DNA of 64,000 bases from Hyphomicrobiales bacterium (GCA_900470965.1 UCCS01000012.1:64234-128233); one strand, 5' to 3'. Positions 1 to 9,020 are shown, numbered from the stretch's first letter. Translations and numbers: made by a program. Notes: generated by a model from the letters alone, not told the origin.

Positions 1-41
1 GGCAGGGCAGAGGGGGGTGGTTTGCCGCATCCTCAATTCCC

Positions 42-647
42 TCATATTGCTGTGCGCGCTCGAAGCGCGGCCGTCAGCGTACCCTCGTCGAGATAGTCGA
101 GCTCGCCCCCCACAGGCACGCCATGCGCCAGCCGCGTGATTTTCACATTGAGATCTGCGAGCTGGTCGGTGATGTAATGCGCTGTCGTCTGCCCTTCGAC
201 GGTCGCATTCACAGCGATGATGATTTCCTTGATGCCGCCCTCGCCGACGCGGTTGATCAGCCCGCGGATATTGAGATCGTCAGGGCCGACTCCGTCAAGC
301 GGCGAGAGCGTGCCGCCAAGCACATGATAGGCGGCGTTCAGTGCGCCTGCGCGCTCCAGCGCCCAGAGATCCGAGACATCCTCGACGACGATGATCACGG
401 ATTGGTCGCGCTGCGCATCGGTGCAGACCGTACAGGGATCGACCGTATCGACATTGCCGCAGCGCGAGCAGATCTTCACCTTGTCATAGGCCTCGCCCAT
501 CGCATGTGAGAGAGGACCAAGCAGCTGGTCCTTCTTCTTGATGAGATGCAGTGCCGCCCGCCGCGCCGAGCGCGGCCCGAGGCCCGGCACTTTCGCCAGA
601 AGCTGGATCAGTTTTTCAATTTCGGGGCCGGTGACTCGCTTTGCCAT
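42..647 (-). CDS. recR: Recombination mediator protein RecR
   Basis: RecR works with RecF and RecO to load RecA at single-strand gaps. The 201-residue product has the usual family length. A helix-hairpin-helix lies at about residues 19-36 ([12 protein letters not shown]). A four-cysteine zinc finger follows (C60, C63, C72, C75), then a Toprim domain starting near residue 84 ([10 protein letters not shown]). In many bacteria recR directly follows dnaX and ybaB. Here an exporter gene and an oppositely oriented MOSC gene lie between ybaB and recR, so recR probably has its own promoter. recF is also in this window, near 15-16 kb. Confidence 0.97.
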   Translation of the reverse strand: MAKRVTGPEIEKLIQLLAKVPGLGPRSARRAALHLIKKKDQLLGPLSHAMGEAYDKVKICSRCGNVDTVDPCTVCTDAQRDQSVIIVVEDVSDLWALERAGALNAAYHVLGGTLSPLDGVGPDDLNIRGLINRVGEGGIKEIIIAVNATVEGQTTAHYITDQLADLNVKITRLAHGVPVGGELDYLDEGTLTAALRARTAI

Positions 648-704
648 ACGCCGTTCTTAACTGATATGGAACGAAAACGGAATCACGGAAGAATCGCTGA
701 AACC

Positions 705-1322
705 ATGAAAATCCTCGCCGTCTGCCGCGGCTCCGCCGAAAGGCTGCCGGGCAAAAGCTACAAGACCGGTATCTTCAAACATGCCGTCACCGGCGGCATC
801 ATGATCGATGCCGAAGGCCTCGTCGGGGATGCCATCTGCAACAGGAAACATCACGGTGGCGTCGATCAGGCCGTCTATCTGGAAGGTTCTGTCAGCCTCG
901 ACTGGTGGGCGAGCGAACTCGGCCAGCCCGTCGAGCCCGGCACCTTCGGCGAGAATCTCGTCATCGAAGGGCTTGATAACCGCGATGTCTCGGTCGGCGA
1001 CCGCTTCATGACAGGCGAACTGATCCTCGAAGTCACATCCTGCCGCATCCCTTGCGCCACGTTCGCCACCAGGATGAACGATCCGAAATTCGTCAAGCGC
1101 TACACCAGGGCAGCACGCCCCGGCATCTATTGCCGCGTGATATCAAATGGAATCGTGGAAGCTGGAATGCCGGTCGAGTATAAGCCATTTCCGGGCGTTG
1201 CAGTCACAATGCCGGAAATGATGGAAACCTTCGGACGCCGGCTTTCAGCAACAGACCGCGAGCGCTATCTGGCGGCGCCTGTTCACTACAAGCTGCGAGC
1301 CGAACTGGAAGCACAGCCATAG
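705..1322 (+). CDS. MOSC domain protein, YiiM-like
   Basis: MOSC domains bind sulfur or molybdenum-cofactor-type ligands. The YiiM branch takes part in molybdenum-dependent detoxification of N-hydroxylated bases. The 205-residue product shows the MOSC signatures GGVDQAVYL (about 51-59) and GTFGENL (about 79-85), and a conserved cysteine pair C113/C117 in the segment SCRIPC. The frame is open further upstream to 546, but that part overlaps recR on the other strand. I chose the ATG at 705 because MKILAVCRG is the expected beginning of the domain. The exact substrate is unknown. Confidence 0.85.
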   Translation: MKILAVCRGSAERLPGKSYKTGIFKHAVTGGIMIDAEGLVGDAICNRKHHGGVDQAVYLEGSVSLDWWASELGQPVEPGTFGENLVIEGLDNRDVSVGDRFMTGELILEVTSCRIPCATFATRMNDPKFVKRYTRAARPGIYCRVISNGIVEAGMPVEYKPFPGVAVTMPEMMETFGRRLSATDRERYLAAPVHYKLRAELEAQP

Positions 1323-1323
1323 C

Positions 1324-1938
1324 TCAGCGCATGGCGATGGTGACGGCAGCCCCCGCCATCGTTCCCGCGCTCACCCGGTTGGCGATCCGCACCGCCCGCC
1401 GGCTTTTCAGGAAACCGCGCGCCTTTGCGGCGAGGAACATCCAGCTGAAATCGACAATAGCCAGGACGACGAACAGCGTGACGACGAGTTCGGCCCAGCC
1501 GGCAAACGACACTGCGGGAATATCGATGATCGACGGCAGAAGTGCCACATAGAACACCATGATCTTCGGATTGCCGAGCGCAATCGCCAAGCCGGTCAGA
1601 AACATCCGACCACGCGAACGCTCCTGCGGCAACTCTTCTTCCTCGACATCGGCTTCGGCGAACCACATCCGCCAGGCGAGATAAAGAAGATAGAGCACGC
1701 CCAACCATTTAATGACGACGAAGACGTGGTAGAAACTTTCGGCGATCGCCGAGAGGCCGGCAATGGCGCAGGTCAGCCAGATCGCATCCCCGGCCCACAT
1801 GCCGAACAGGAAAGGCAGCACGTCGCGCGCGCCTTTCGAGATGACCCGGGCGACAAGCGCCGCAACGCTCGGTCCGGGTGTGCCGGCGGCAATGAAAAGA
1901 GCGCCGGCGAAAACCAGCAGCGTCGTCAACGTCATCAT
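1324..1938 (-). CDS. LysE/RhtB family amino-acid exporter
   Basis: This is an inner-membrane exporter of the LysE/RhtB type, which removes excess amino acids or related metabolites. The 204-residue protein begins with a hydrophobic helix followed by the family motif GTPGPSVAALVARVISKG (about 19-36). Several further hydrophobic segments follow, consistent with the six-helix fold. Two ATG codons are adjacent at 1938 and 1935, behind a good ribosome binding site (gaggag). The gene converges with the MOSC gene, with only one base between them, and lies 49 bases after ybaB on the same strand. The substrate cannot be told from sequence. Confidence 0.88.
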   Translation of the reverse strand: MMTLTTLLVFAGALFIAAGTPGPSVAALVARVISKGARDVLPFLFGMWAGDAIWLTCAIAGLSAIAESFYHVFVVIKWLGVLYLLYLAWRMWFAEADVEEEELPQERSRGRMFLTGLAIALGNPKIMVFYVALLPSIIDIPAVSFAGWAELVVTLFVVLAIVDFSWMFLAAKARGFLKSRRAVRIANRVSAGTMAGAAVTIAMR

Positions 1939-1987
1939 CTCCCGTCTCCTCTTCCGGGGCCAGTCATTACCGGACCAGTCGACGAAA

Positions 1988-2311
1988 TCAGAAAGGCAGC
2001 TTGAAACCGGGCGGGATCGGCAGGCCGGCCGTCAGCGCCTTGGTCTTTTCGGCAGCGATGGCTTCCGCTTTGTCCTTGGCATCCTTGTGGGCGGCAACGA
2101 TCAGGTCTTCGAGGATCTCGACATCGTCTTCCTTGAAGAGGGAAGGGTCGATCTTCAGGCTCTTCAATTCGCCTTTGCCGGAGATGATAACGGTGACGAG
2201 CCCGCCGCCTGCCTTGCCTTCGGCGGTCAGCTCGGCGATTTCCGCCTGCATCTGCTCCATCTTGGCCTGCATTTCCTTGACTTTGCCCATCATGCCCATG
2301 ATGTCGCGCAT
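1988..2311 (-). CDS. ybaB: Nucleoid-associated protein, YbaB/EbfC family
   Basis: This is a small DNA-binding protein of 107 residues, normal for YbaB/EbfC, which forms dimers and coats DNA. The start [25 protein letters not shown] is the characteristic methionine-rich helix, and the C-terminus ends in PGFKLPF as usual. A strong aaggag site lies 7 bases before the ATG. The gene begins 19 bases after the dnaX stop, the conserved dnaX-ybaB arrangement, so the two are very likely cotranscribed. Confidence 0.95.
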   Translation of the reverse strand: MRDIMGMMGKVKEMQAKMEQMQAEIAELTAEGKAGGGLVTVIISGKGELKSLKIDPSLFKEDDVEILEDLIVAAHKDAKDKAEAIAAEKTKALTAGLPIPPGFKLPF

Positions 2312-2330
2312 CGTCTTCTCCTTCTTGAAA

Positions 2331-4199
2331 CTAGAATTCTATGTCGTCGCCGGGCAGGATATCGCCTTCTTCGGATTCGGCGGCAGCAGGCGGGTTGACC
2401 TCCTCCGCCTCTTCCTCCGGCGTCGGCGCACGCACGCGCACGTCGATGATCTTGGCACCCGGGAACTGGGCGAGAATTGCCGCGACGTCTGGGTCCTGAC
2501 GCGCATCGCTGACGCGCTGCTCCTGCGCCTTGGCTTCCGCCTCCACCATCGTCGGCCCGCCTTCTTCGCGGCTGGTGCTGACGATCCAGTGGATGCCTGT
2601 CCATTCCTTGAGCTTGACGGCAAGCTCGTTGAGCAGCGTGCCGGGTGCGCCCTCGGTGAGGTTCACGTCCAGACGGCCAGGCTCGATCCGTACGGGCCGC
2701 ACGAAGTTGCGCACCAATGCCTTGAGTTTGACGTCGCGTTTTTCAGCTGCGAGATCAACGATATCGCTGATCGAATTGACCGGCACGAGCGGCTTCGGCG
2801 CTTCCACCGGCTTCGTCTCGACGCGGCCGATACTCTGCGGCTCCAGATTGGGCACGGCGCGCAGCATGGCGGTTGGCCCCGAGGGCTGTGGTCGTGGGGC
2901 GGGCTCGGGAGCCCGTGCCGTCACATTCGTCTGGTAGGGCACACGCGTGCCGCCGCCATTGCCCGAAGGGGCAGGCGAGGACGGGCGTGGTGCACCGTTT
3001 TCATTGGAAAATTCCGCAAGCCGCCGCGCCGCATCCTCAGGTGCCGGCAGATGTGCTGCATGCGCGAGCCGGATAAGCACCATCTCGGCTGCACCCGCCG
3101 TGCGCGAAGAGTTTTCCGTCTCCGGAATGCCCTTCAGCAGCATCTGCCAGATGCGTGAGAGCGTGGTAACCGCGACACCTTGCGCAAATTCCGCAGCCTT
3201 GGTGCGCTCCACTTCGCTGAGCGATGGGTCGTTCGCGGCATCGGGCACATATTTCAGCCGCGTCACCAGATGCGTGAAGTCGGCGAGATCCGTCAGCACC
3301 ACGACCGGGTTGGCGCCCGCTTCGTACTGGCTCTGGAATTCATTGAGGGCGCTTGCGACATCGCCGCGCACGATATGCTGGAAAAGATCGACGATGCGGG
3401 CGCGGTCGGCAAGGCCGAGCATGCCGCGCACGGCTTCGGCTTGCACCACGCCTCCGCCATGCGCAATCGCCTGGTCCATCAGCGACAGGCCGTCACGGGC
3501 AGAACCTTCCGCGGCGCGCGCGATCATCGCCAGCGCATCCGGTTCCGCCTCGATGCCTTCCTTGGCGGCGATGGTCGAAAACAGGCCGACGAGATCGGAA
3601 GCGCTGATGCGGCGCAGGTCGAAGCGCTGGCAGCGCGAGAGAACGGTGATCGGAACCTTGCGGATTTCCGTCGTCGCGAAGATGAATTTCACATGCTCCG
3701 GCGGCTCTTCGAGTGTCTTCAACAACCCGTTGAAGGCTTGCGTCGAAAGCATGTGCACTTCGTCGATGATATAGACTTTGAAGCGGGCAGAAACCGGCCG
3801 GTAGCGAACCTGCTCAATGATCTCTCTGATATCGTCGATGCCGGTATGCGAGGCGGCATCCATCTCGATCACGTCGACATGGCGGCCTTCCATGATTGCC
3901 TGGCAATGTTCGCCCGGCACGCGAAGGTCGATCGTCGGCTTGTCGATCTCAGCCGTCTTGTAGTTCAAGGCGCGGGCCAGAATGCGCGCCGTCGTCGTCT
4001 TGCCCACGCCGCGAACGCCGGTCAGCATATAGGCCTGCGCGATGCGACCGGTCTCGAAGGCGTTGGTGAGCGTACGGACCATCGGCTCCTGGCCGACCAT
4101 CAGGTCCGTGAAATCCTTGGGGCGGTATTTGCGTGCCAGCACCCGGTATCCGGTGCCCGTCGAGGCGGCATCTTGTGATTGTCGCTCGGTGTCGCTCAT
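2331..4199 (-). CDS. dnaX: DNA polymerase III subunit gamma/tau
   Basis: DnaX is the ATPase of the clamp loader and organises the replicase. The 622-residue protein has Walker A at 61-69 (GVRGVGKTT), Walker B at about 144-149 (IIDEVH) and the SRC arginine-finger motif at 188-190. A Pro/Ala-rich linker follows from about residue 395, then a C-terminal tau-like region. The zinc module of the E. coli protein has four cysteines; here only C99 remains in that stretch (residues 80-100). I believe this is usual in alphaproteobacteria. I saw no slippery heptamer for a gamma-producing frameshift. ybaB follows directly. Confidence 0.97.
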   Translation of the reverse strand: MSDTERQSQDAASTGTGYRVLARKYRPKDFTDLMVGQEPMVRTLTNAFETGRIAQAYMLTGVRGVGKTTTARILARALNYKTAEIDKPTIDLRVPGEHCQAIMEGRHVDVIEMDAASHTGIDDIREIIEQVRYRPVSARFKVYIIDEVHMLSTQAFNGLLKTLEEPPEHVKFIFATTEIRKVPITVLSRCQRFDLRRISASDLVGLFSTIAAKEGIEAEPDALAMIARAAEGSARDGLSLMDQAIAHGGGVVQAEAVRGMLGLADRARIVDLFQHIVRGDVASALNEFQSQYEAGANPVVVLTDLADFTHLVTRLKYVPDAANDPSLSEVERTKAAEFAQGVAVTTLSRIWQMLLKGIPETENSSRTAGAAEMVLIRLAHAAHLPAPEDAARRLAEFSNENGAPRPSSPAPSGNGGGTRVPYQTNVTARAPEPAPRPQPSGPTAMLRAVPNLEPQSIGRVETKPVEAPKPLVPVNSISDIVDLAAEKRDVKLKALVRNFVRPVRIEPGRLDVNLTEGAPGTLLNELAVKLKEWTGIHWIVSTSREEGGPTMVEAEAKAQEQRVSDARQDPDVAAILAQFPGAKIIDVRVRAPTPEEEAEEVNPPAAAESEEGDILPGDDIEF

Positions 4200-4242
4200 C
4201 GCCCTGCTTGCGCCCGGAAGGCCGGGCTTCTTGGAAGAGAAG

Positions 4243-4340
4243 GTGGGAGGCTGGCACGATGACCCGTGCCGGGCTCGTTAGGGCTGCTTCCTTCCGGACC
4301 TGACCCGGTTGGCGAGTGGCTCGTCCACCACCAACCTCCC
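4243..4340 (-). ncRNA. ffs: Signal recognition particle 4.5S RNA
   Basis: On the minus strand the segment carries the universal SRP core GGTCAGGTCCGGAAGGAAGC (near 4284-4305), which holds the GGAA tetraloop and the asymmetric loop bound by Ffh. The ends pair (GGGAGG at the 5' end with CCTCCC at the 3' end), giving one long hairpin of about 98 nt, the normal size for a small bacterial SRP RNA. It lies between the divergent HIT gene and dnaX. The exact ends are estimated from the pairing. Confidence 0.95.
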
Positions 4341-4422
4341 GGATGCACATATCGGCAAATTCCTCATCAAAAGCAAGCCAAGCTCCGAAAAAACTGCTAG
4401 TCCATTGGAAAACATGAGGAGA

Positions 4423-4839
4423 ATGCCTTTGAGCGATTTCGTGCTCGACCCCCGGCTCGAAAACGACAGCACCAGTATCATGGTGGTTGGCCTGTGCGAC
4501 GTCAGGCTGTCGAAGGACGCTCGCTGGCCCTGGCTGATCCTGGTGCCGCGCCGAGCTGATATCACTGAGATCTTCGAATTGACGCCGCTCGATCAGGTGC
4601 TGCTGACCTTCGAGATCGAGCTCGTCTCCGCAGCACTCAAGAAGGTTACCGGTGCCGCAAAAATCAATGTCGGAGCTCTTGGCAATATCGTCCGCCAGCT
4701 TCATGTTCATGTCATTGCGCGTTCCGAAGGTGACGCGAACTGGCCGGGTCCCGTCTGGGGTTTCGGCGAGGCCGAGCCTTACGAGGACGCAACACGAGAC
4801 GAATTCATTGCAAAGCTGCGGGAAGCCCTTTCACCATGA
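4423..4839 (+). CDS. HIT family protein
   Basis: This is a histidine-triad nucleotide hydrolase or transferase-like protein of about 138 residues. The HIT motif reads QLHVHVIAR, so the first two histidines are present and the third position is not histidine. It is followed by a conserved WPGPVWGFG segment, a pattern I associate with an alphaproteobacterial HIT branch. Start choice is open. ATG codons at 4414 and 4423 are badly placed relative to the gaggag at 4416-4421, but a TTG at 4429 sits 7 bases after it and would give the N-terminus MSDFVLDPRL. The stop overlaps the nudC start by four bases (ATGA), so the two are coupled. Confidence 0.9.
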   Translation: MPLSDFVLDPRLENDSTSIMVVGLCDVRLSKDARWPWLILVPRRADITEIFELTPLDQVLLTFEIELVSAALKKVTGAAKINVGALGNIVRQLHVHVIARSEGDANWPGPVWGFGEAEPYEDATRDEFIAKLREALSP

Positions 4840-5795
4840 GTCATTCGCTTTTCGATTCGGACGTGCCGCATCCGGAACCCAGCAATCTCACCGCCTTTGC
4901 CGCAAACGACCTGAGCCGCGACAGCGAACATCGCGATGAAGCCTCGGTCGAAAAGGCGCTTGCCCGCGAAGGCACGCATATTTTCGCCTTCGCCAAGGAC
5001 AAGCTGGTGCTCAAGCACGACGGCCAGGTGCTCGATCCGCTCTTCGCACGCTACGAGCTGCAGGAACTGAAGCCGAACTGGGACGAGACCGTATTGCTTG
5101 GCTATAGAAAGACCGGTGAGCCGCGCCTGGCCGTGCCCGTCGGTATCGATGCCGAAAGCATGGCAAGCCAGTACAAGCCGGTCGACGGCCGCTCGCTCTT
5201 CCGCGACGAGCTTGTCGACGAAATGCTGCTCGGCGAGTTCTCGCAGGCCGCAAGCCTCATCCGCTGGAACAGCGACAACCAGTTTTGTGGCCGCTGCGGC
5301 TCGGTCATGGAAATCCGCATCGGCGGCTACAAGCGGGTCTGCACGGCCTGCGAGCACATGATCTTCCCGCGCACCGATCCCGTCGTCATCATGCTGACGG
5401 TCGATGAGGAGCGTGATCTCTGCCTGCTCGGTCGCAGCCCGCATTTCGCGCCCGGCATGTATTCCTGTCTGGCGGGCTTCCTGGAGCCCGGCGAGACGAT
5501 TGAAAACGCCGTTCGCCGTGAAACGCTGGAAGAATCCGGCATCAAGACCGGCCGTATCCGCTATCATGCCTCCCAGCCTTGGCCGATGCCGCATTCGCTG
5601 ATGATCGGCTGTTATGCCGAGGCGAAGTCGCGCGATATCCATCGCGATGAGGCTGAGCTCGAGGATTGCCGCTGGTTCACCCGCGAGGAAACCATCGAAA
5701 TGCTGGAGCGTCCTGGCGTCAACGGCAAAGCGCCGCCGCCGAAGGGTGCGATTGCCCATCGACTGATGCGCGATTGGGTCGAGTGGAAACGCTGA
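4836..5795 (+). CDS. nudC: NAD(+)/NADH diphosphatase (Nudix)
   Basis: NudC hydrolyses NADH to NMNH and AMP and can remove NAD caps from RNA. The 319-residue protein has a four-cysteine zinc ribbon (FCGRCGS, then VCTACEH). A Nudix box begins with GFLEPGETIENAVRRE and continues into TLEESG. The NADH-pyrophosphatase signature SQPWPMPHS follows. It starts inside the last codons of the HIT gene (ATGA overlap). Confidence 0.95.
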   Translation: MSHSLFDSDVPHPEPSNLTAFAANDLSRDSEHRDEASVEKALAREGTHIFAFAKDKLVLKHDGQVLDPLFARYELQELKPNWDETVLLGYRKTGEPRLAVPVGIDAESMASQYKPVDGRSLFRDELVDEMLLGEFSQAASLIRWNSDNQFCGRCGSVMEIRIGGYKRVCTACEHMIFPRTDPVVIMLTVDEERDLCLLGRSPHFAPGMYSCLAGFLEPGETIENAVRRETLEESGIKTGRIRYHASQPWPMPHSLMIGCYAEAKSRDIHRDEAELEDCRWFTREETIEMLERPGVNGKAPPPKGAIAHRLMRDWVEWKR

Positions 5796-5858
5796 ACAAA
5801 GGTCGGAGAACACGGATGATCGTCAGCCGGCCCGGCCTGTCTGCATGAGGGCATAATC

Positions 5859-6551
5859 ATGGTCGCCCGCTCAGAACGGCTGCTGACCCTGCTTCAGACG
5901 CTGCGGCGCTACCGGCGGCCGGTTACTGGCACCGTATTGGCAGAAGAAACGGGTGTCAGCCTTCGCACGCTCTACCGCGATATTGCAAGCCTTCAGGCGC
6001 AAGGCGCCATGATCGAGGGCGAGGCCGGCATAGGCTATGTGCTGAAACCAGGCTTCATGCTGCCGCCGATGATGTTTTCCGAGGAAGAGCTGGAAGCACT
6101 GGTGCTTGGCTCGCGTTGGGTGGCACGCGCCGCCGAGCCGCGCCTGGCCAATGCCGGCGCTGATGCGCTGGCAAAGATCGCCGCCGTCTTGCCGCCCGAC
6201 ATGCGCGATATGGTCGATTCGGCCACACTTTTTGTCGGCCGCAAACGGCAGGATGAGGACAAGGCGGATGTTTCGGCCATCCGCAAAGCGATCCGCCTGG
6301 AGCGCATCCTTGAACTGCATTATGGCGACGAACAGGGACGTATTTCCCGCCGCCGCGTCTGGCCCTTCGCGCTCGGCTATTTCGAGCATGTGCGGATCAT
6401 CATGGCCTGGTGCGAACTGCGCCAGGATTTCCGTCATTTTCGCACCGATCGTATCATCGATATGACCATCCATGACACGCGGTATCCGCGTCGTCGCACC
6501 GTTCTCCTGAAGGAATGGCGGGAAACACAGGATACTCCGATCGAGCACTAA
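5859..6551 (+). CDS. YafY-type regulator: HTH plus WYL domain
   Basis: This is a 230-residue transcription factor with an N-terminal winged helix (about 1-60, LAEETGVSLRTLYRDIASL) and a C-terminal WYL-type ligand domain (about 135-215, ending in FRHFRTDRI). Such regulators often control an adjacent glyoxalase-like gene. Here the next two genes are a DUF1127 gene and a VOC gene, each preceded by a related palindrome (6554-6576 and 6910-6946), which makes it their likely regulator. The ligand is unknown. Confidence 0.9.
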   Translation: MVARSERLLTLLQTLRRYRRPVTGTVLAEETGVSLRTLYRDIASLQAQGAMIEGEAGIGYVLKPGFMLPPMMFSEEELEALVLGSRWVARAAEPRLANAGADALAKIAAVLPPDMRDMVDSATLFVGRKRQDEDKADVSAIRKAIRLERILELHYGDEQGRISRRRVWPFALGYFEHVRIIMAWCELRQDFRHFRTDRIIDMTIHDTRYPRRRTVLLKEWRETQDTPIEH

Positions 6552-6553
6552 CG

Positions 6554-6576
6554 CTACTGCCATAAACTGTCAGCAG
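6554..6576. promoter_or_regulatory. Imperfect palindrome, candidate YafY-type operator
   Basis: Here CTGCCA and TGTCAG flank the centre TAAAC. The core ctgccataaa is identical to that of the larger palindrome at 6910-6946. The site follows the regulator stop codon and lies about 45 bases before the DUF1127 start, where it could cover that gene's promoter. The role is inferred from the repeat and its position. Confidence 0.5.
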
Positions 6577-6621
6577 GAAGCGCTATTGTCAGTACCAGTC
6601 CAGCAGGAAGGAGTACTGATC

Positions 6622-6843
6622 ATGGGAATGCCCCAAGTCGTTCAATATGCCGGCCGTCGTACTTCAGTCGGAGCCGGAAAAAACCTTCGTTCGCGTCTGG
6701 TGCGCCTGTTCGCTGACAGGTTCACAGGAGCCTCATCACGCCGTCCGCGCCTCGATCTCGAGACGATGCCGCAATGGCACAAGCGCGATCTCGGCATCAT
6801 GGACGGACAGGACTGGCGCGTCGGCGACGATCTCTTCCGTTAA
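6622..6843 (+). CDS. Small DUF1127-type protein
   Basis: The 73-residue basic protein has an N-terminal linker and a C-terminal segment, TMPQWHKRDLGIMDGQDW, which matches the DUF1127 pattern of an amphipathic helix with a conserved RDLGI. Members are small, often stress-related and sometimes RNA-binding in rhizobia; the function of this one is unknown. The ATG at 6622 was chosen because aaggag ends 8 bases before it. The gene is flanked by the two palindromes that also flank the VOC gene. Confidence 0.8.
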   Translation: MGMPQVVQYAGRRTSVGAGKNLRSRLVRLFADRFTGASSRRPRLDLETMPQWHKRDLGIMDGQDWRVGDDLFR

Positions 6844-6909
6844 GGCTGCACGCCGGTCTCATTGATATTCCTCCCGGCAACGAGGCGGCGCTGTCTGCAG
6901 CGCTGCAAT

Positions 6910-6946
6910 CCGAAAGCTGCTGCCATAAAATGGCAGCAGCTTTCGG
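6910..6946. repeat. Perfect 17-bp inverted repeat upstream of the VOC gene
   Basis: The arm at 6910-6926 (CCGAAAGCTGCTGCCAT) is exactly repeated in reverse complement at 6930-6946, with a 3-base spacer. No T-tract follows, so a plain terminator is unlikely. The centre resembles the site at 6554-6576. It is 32 bases before the VOC start, a good place for an operator. The outer arms could also fold in the transcript. Confidence 0.7.
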
Positions 6947-6978
6947 CCGGGCATCTTTCAACCCAGTGGAGAACTGAA

Positions 6979-7347
6979 ATGGCCAGCCCCAATCTTATTA
7001 TCCTCTATGTCAAGGATCCCGCTGAAAGCGCTGCCTTCTATCGCAATATTCTGAGCCGCGAACCGGCTGTGGAGGCGCCGAATTTCGTCGCCTTTCCGCT
7101 CGATGGCGGCTTCACTCTCGGCCTCTGGCGCCGCAGCAGCGTCGAACCGCAGCCCTCTGCCATCGGCAACCGCGGTGAGGTCGCCTTCATGGTCGATGGA
7201 GAAAATGCCGTCGCCAGGCACTACGAAGACTGGCGCGGCCGTGGCCTGCCCTTCGCTCAGGATCTGACCGAACTCGACTTCGGTCCGACCTTCGTCGTGC
7301 TGGATCCGGACGGGCATCGCTTGCGTGTTTGTGAGCCGGATAAATAA
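6979..7347 (+). CDS. VOC family (glyoxalase/bleomycin-resistance fold) protein
   Basis: This 122-residue single-domain vicinal oxygen chelate protein starts with PNLIILYVKDPAESAAFYRN and ends with FVVLDPDGHRLRV, the paired beta-alpha-beta units of the fold. Members bind a metal and act in detoxification or antibiotic binding; no substrate can be assigned. I used the ATG at 6979; the longer open frame from 6862 runs across the palindrome. It is likely controlled by the nearby YafY-type regulator. Confidence 0.87.
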   Translation: MASPNLIILYVKDPAESAAFYRNILSREPAVEAPNFVAFPLDGGFTLGLWRRSSVEPQPSAIGNRGEVAFMVDGENAVARHYEDWRGRGLPFAQDLTELDFGPTFVVLDPDGHRLRVCEPDK

Positions 7348-7355
7348 ATATGCAT

Positions 7356-7388
7356 AAAGCCTCTCCGGTCAGCTGCCGGAGAGGCTTT
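7356..7388. terminator. Bidirectional hairpin between VOC gene and pheA
   Basis: A 13-bp perfect stem (AAAGCCTCTCCGG with its complement) and a 7-base loop sit between two convergent genes. The T-runs are short on both sides, so termination is probable but not strong by sequence alone. Confidence 0.7.
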
Positions 7389-7397
7389 GGATAAGCC

Positions 7398-8252
7398 TTA
7401 CAGAAGTCCCCGCATCGGATGGCCCCTGTAGACGCCGAGGATACGCACCTTTTCGGAGAAGAAACGCAGCTCCTCCAGCGCCCGCCGCACATGCGCGTCG
7501 TTCGGGTGGCCCTCGATATCGGCGTAGAACTGCGTCGCCACGAACTTGCCGCCGAGCTGATAGCTTTCGAGCTTCGTCATGTTGATGTTGTTCGTCGCAA
7601 AACCGCCGAGCGCCTTGTAGAGCGCTGCCGGAATATTGCGGACGTTGAAGACGAAGGTGGTGACGATCTTTTCGTCACTGGCAGCGCGTTCTGCCCATTC
7701 CTCATCACGTGACAGTACAACGAAGCGCGTCACATTGTTTTCCGTATCCTCGACATTCTCGGCGATGATATCGAGGCCGTAAAGGTCGGCGGCAAGGCGC
7801 GGCGCGAGCGCCGCCATCGAGCGGTCGCCGGTTTCCTTGACGAGCTTGGCGGCCCCTGCCGTGTCGCCGGCGATCACAGGCTTCCAGCCATTGGCGCGCA
7901 CGATCTTGCGGCATTGGCCGAGCGCATGGATATGGCTGTGCACAGTGCGGATCTCGTCCTTCGTCACGCCCGGCAGCACCATGAGCTGAAAGCGGATCGG
8001 CATGAAATATTCGCCGATAATGTGCAGGCGCGATTCCGGCAGCAGGTGGTGGATGTCGGCGACGCGGCCCGCAATCGTGTTTTCGATCGGGATCATGCCG
8101 ATATCGGCGTCACCATTGTCCACCGCCGTGAAGGCATCCTCAAAGGTCTGGCAGGGCAACGGCTCCATGGTCGGAAACATGTCGCGGCTCGCCATGTCGG
8201 AATTGGCGCCAAATTCGCCCTGGAAGGCGATTCTGTTGGTCTTGATGTTCAT
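7398..8252 (-). CDS. pheA: Prephenate dehydratase
   Basis: This enzyme converts prephenate to phenylpyruvate in phenylalanine synthesis. The 284-residue protein lacks a chorismate mutase domain, so it is the monofunctional type. The catalytic TRF motif is present (NNVTRFVVLSRD), and an ACT regulatory domain follows from about residue 195. In the ACT domain the usual ESRP phenylalanine-binding motif reads ESYQ. The gene begins 12 bases after kdsB stops, so the two are probably cotranscribed. Confidence 0.95.
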   Translation of the reverse strand: MNIKTNRIAFQGEFGANSDMASRDMFPTMEPLPCQTFEDAFTAVDNGDADIGMIPIENTIAGRVADIHHLLPESRLHIIGEYFMPIRFQLMVLPGVTKDEIRTVHSHIHALGQCRKIVRANGWKPVIAGDTAGAAKLVKETGDRSMAALAPRLAADLYGLDIIAENVEDTENNVTRFVVLSRDEEWAERAASDEKIVTTFVFNVRNIPAALYKALGGFATNNINMTKLESYQLGGKFVATQFYADIEGHPNDAHVRRALEELRFFSEKVRILGVYRGHPMRGLL

Positions 8253-8264
8253 GAGGAAAATCCG

Positions 8265-9020
8265 TCAGTTGGCCTTTGCGGAGAGAATGCGCCGCGCCTT
8301 TTCGAGGTCGGCCGGAGTATCGACACCAAGCGGAACCGTGTCAACGATCTCGACATCGATGCGCATACCGGCTTCGAGTGCCCGCAACTGCTCCAATGAT
8401 TCGCGCTTTTCCAGCGTCGATGGGCCAAGTGAGACAAAACGCTCGAGTGCCGCGCGTCGGTAGGCATAGAGCCCGATATGGTGATAGAGCGGCCCTTTGC
8501 CGTAAGGCGCGGTCGTGCGGGTGAAGTAAAGCGCACGCAGACGGCTGTCGGAGAGTGGTGAACCGACGACTTTCACAATGTGCGGCGCGGTCTTGTCGTC
8601 GTCGTTGTCGATTTCGGTCGTCAGAGTTCCAATATCGACGGCTTCGTTCTCGAGAGGGCGCAAAGCCGCACGCACGGTTTCCGGCTCGATCGTCGGCAGG
8701 TCGCCTTGGACGTTCACGACGATTTTGGCTTTCGCGTCTGGATCGACCTTGTTCAGTGCCTCGAAAATACGATCCGAGCCAGACTGATGGTCTTGGCGTG
8801 TCATGACCACGTCAAAGCCCGCTGCGGCGACAGTATCGAACACCTGCTGGTCGTCGACGGCAATAACCACCCGGCCGATCGCCGCTTCCTGTGCTCGTTT
8901 CGCCACCTGCACGATCATCGGCAGACCGCAAATATCGGCCAGCGGCTTGCCCGGAAGGCGGGTCGAGGCCATGCGTGCGGGGATCAGCACCAGCACGTCA
9001 TCCAATTTTGAATCAGTCAT
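8265..9020 (-). CDS. kdsB: 3-deoxy-manno-octulosonate cytidylyltransferase
   Basis: KdsB makes CMP-KDO, the activated sugar for the inner core of lipopolysaccharide. The 251-residue protein has the nucleotide-binding start [17 protein letters not shown] and the VVNVQGDLP motif near residue 100, both diagnostic. It is divergent from the cytochrome c gene, with 154 bases between them that hold both promoters, and it is followed closely by pheA. Confidence 0.95.
   Translation of the reverse strand: MTDSKLDDVLVLIPARMASTRLPGKPLADICGLPMIVQVAKRAQEAAIGRVVIAVDDQQVFDTVAAAGFDVVMTRQDHQSGSDRIFEALNKVDPDAKAKIVVNVQGDLPTIEPETVRAALRPLENEAVDIGTLTTEIDNDDDKTAPHIVKVVGSPLSDSRLRALYFTRTTAPYGKGPLYHHIGLYAYRRAALERFVSLGPSTLEKRESLEQLRALEAGMRIDVEIVDTVPLGVDTPADLEKARRILSAKAN

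Noticed and set aside
2331..4199. Programmed frameshift in dnaX producing a gamma form
   Set aside because: I found no A-rich slippery heptamer with a downstream hairpin at the place used in E. coli.
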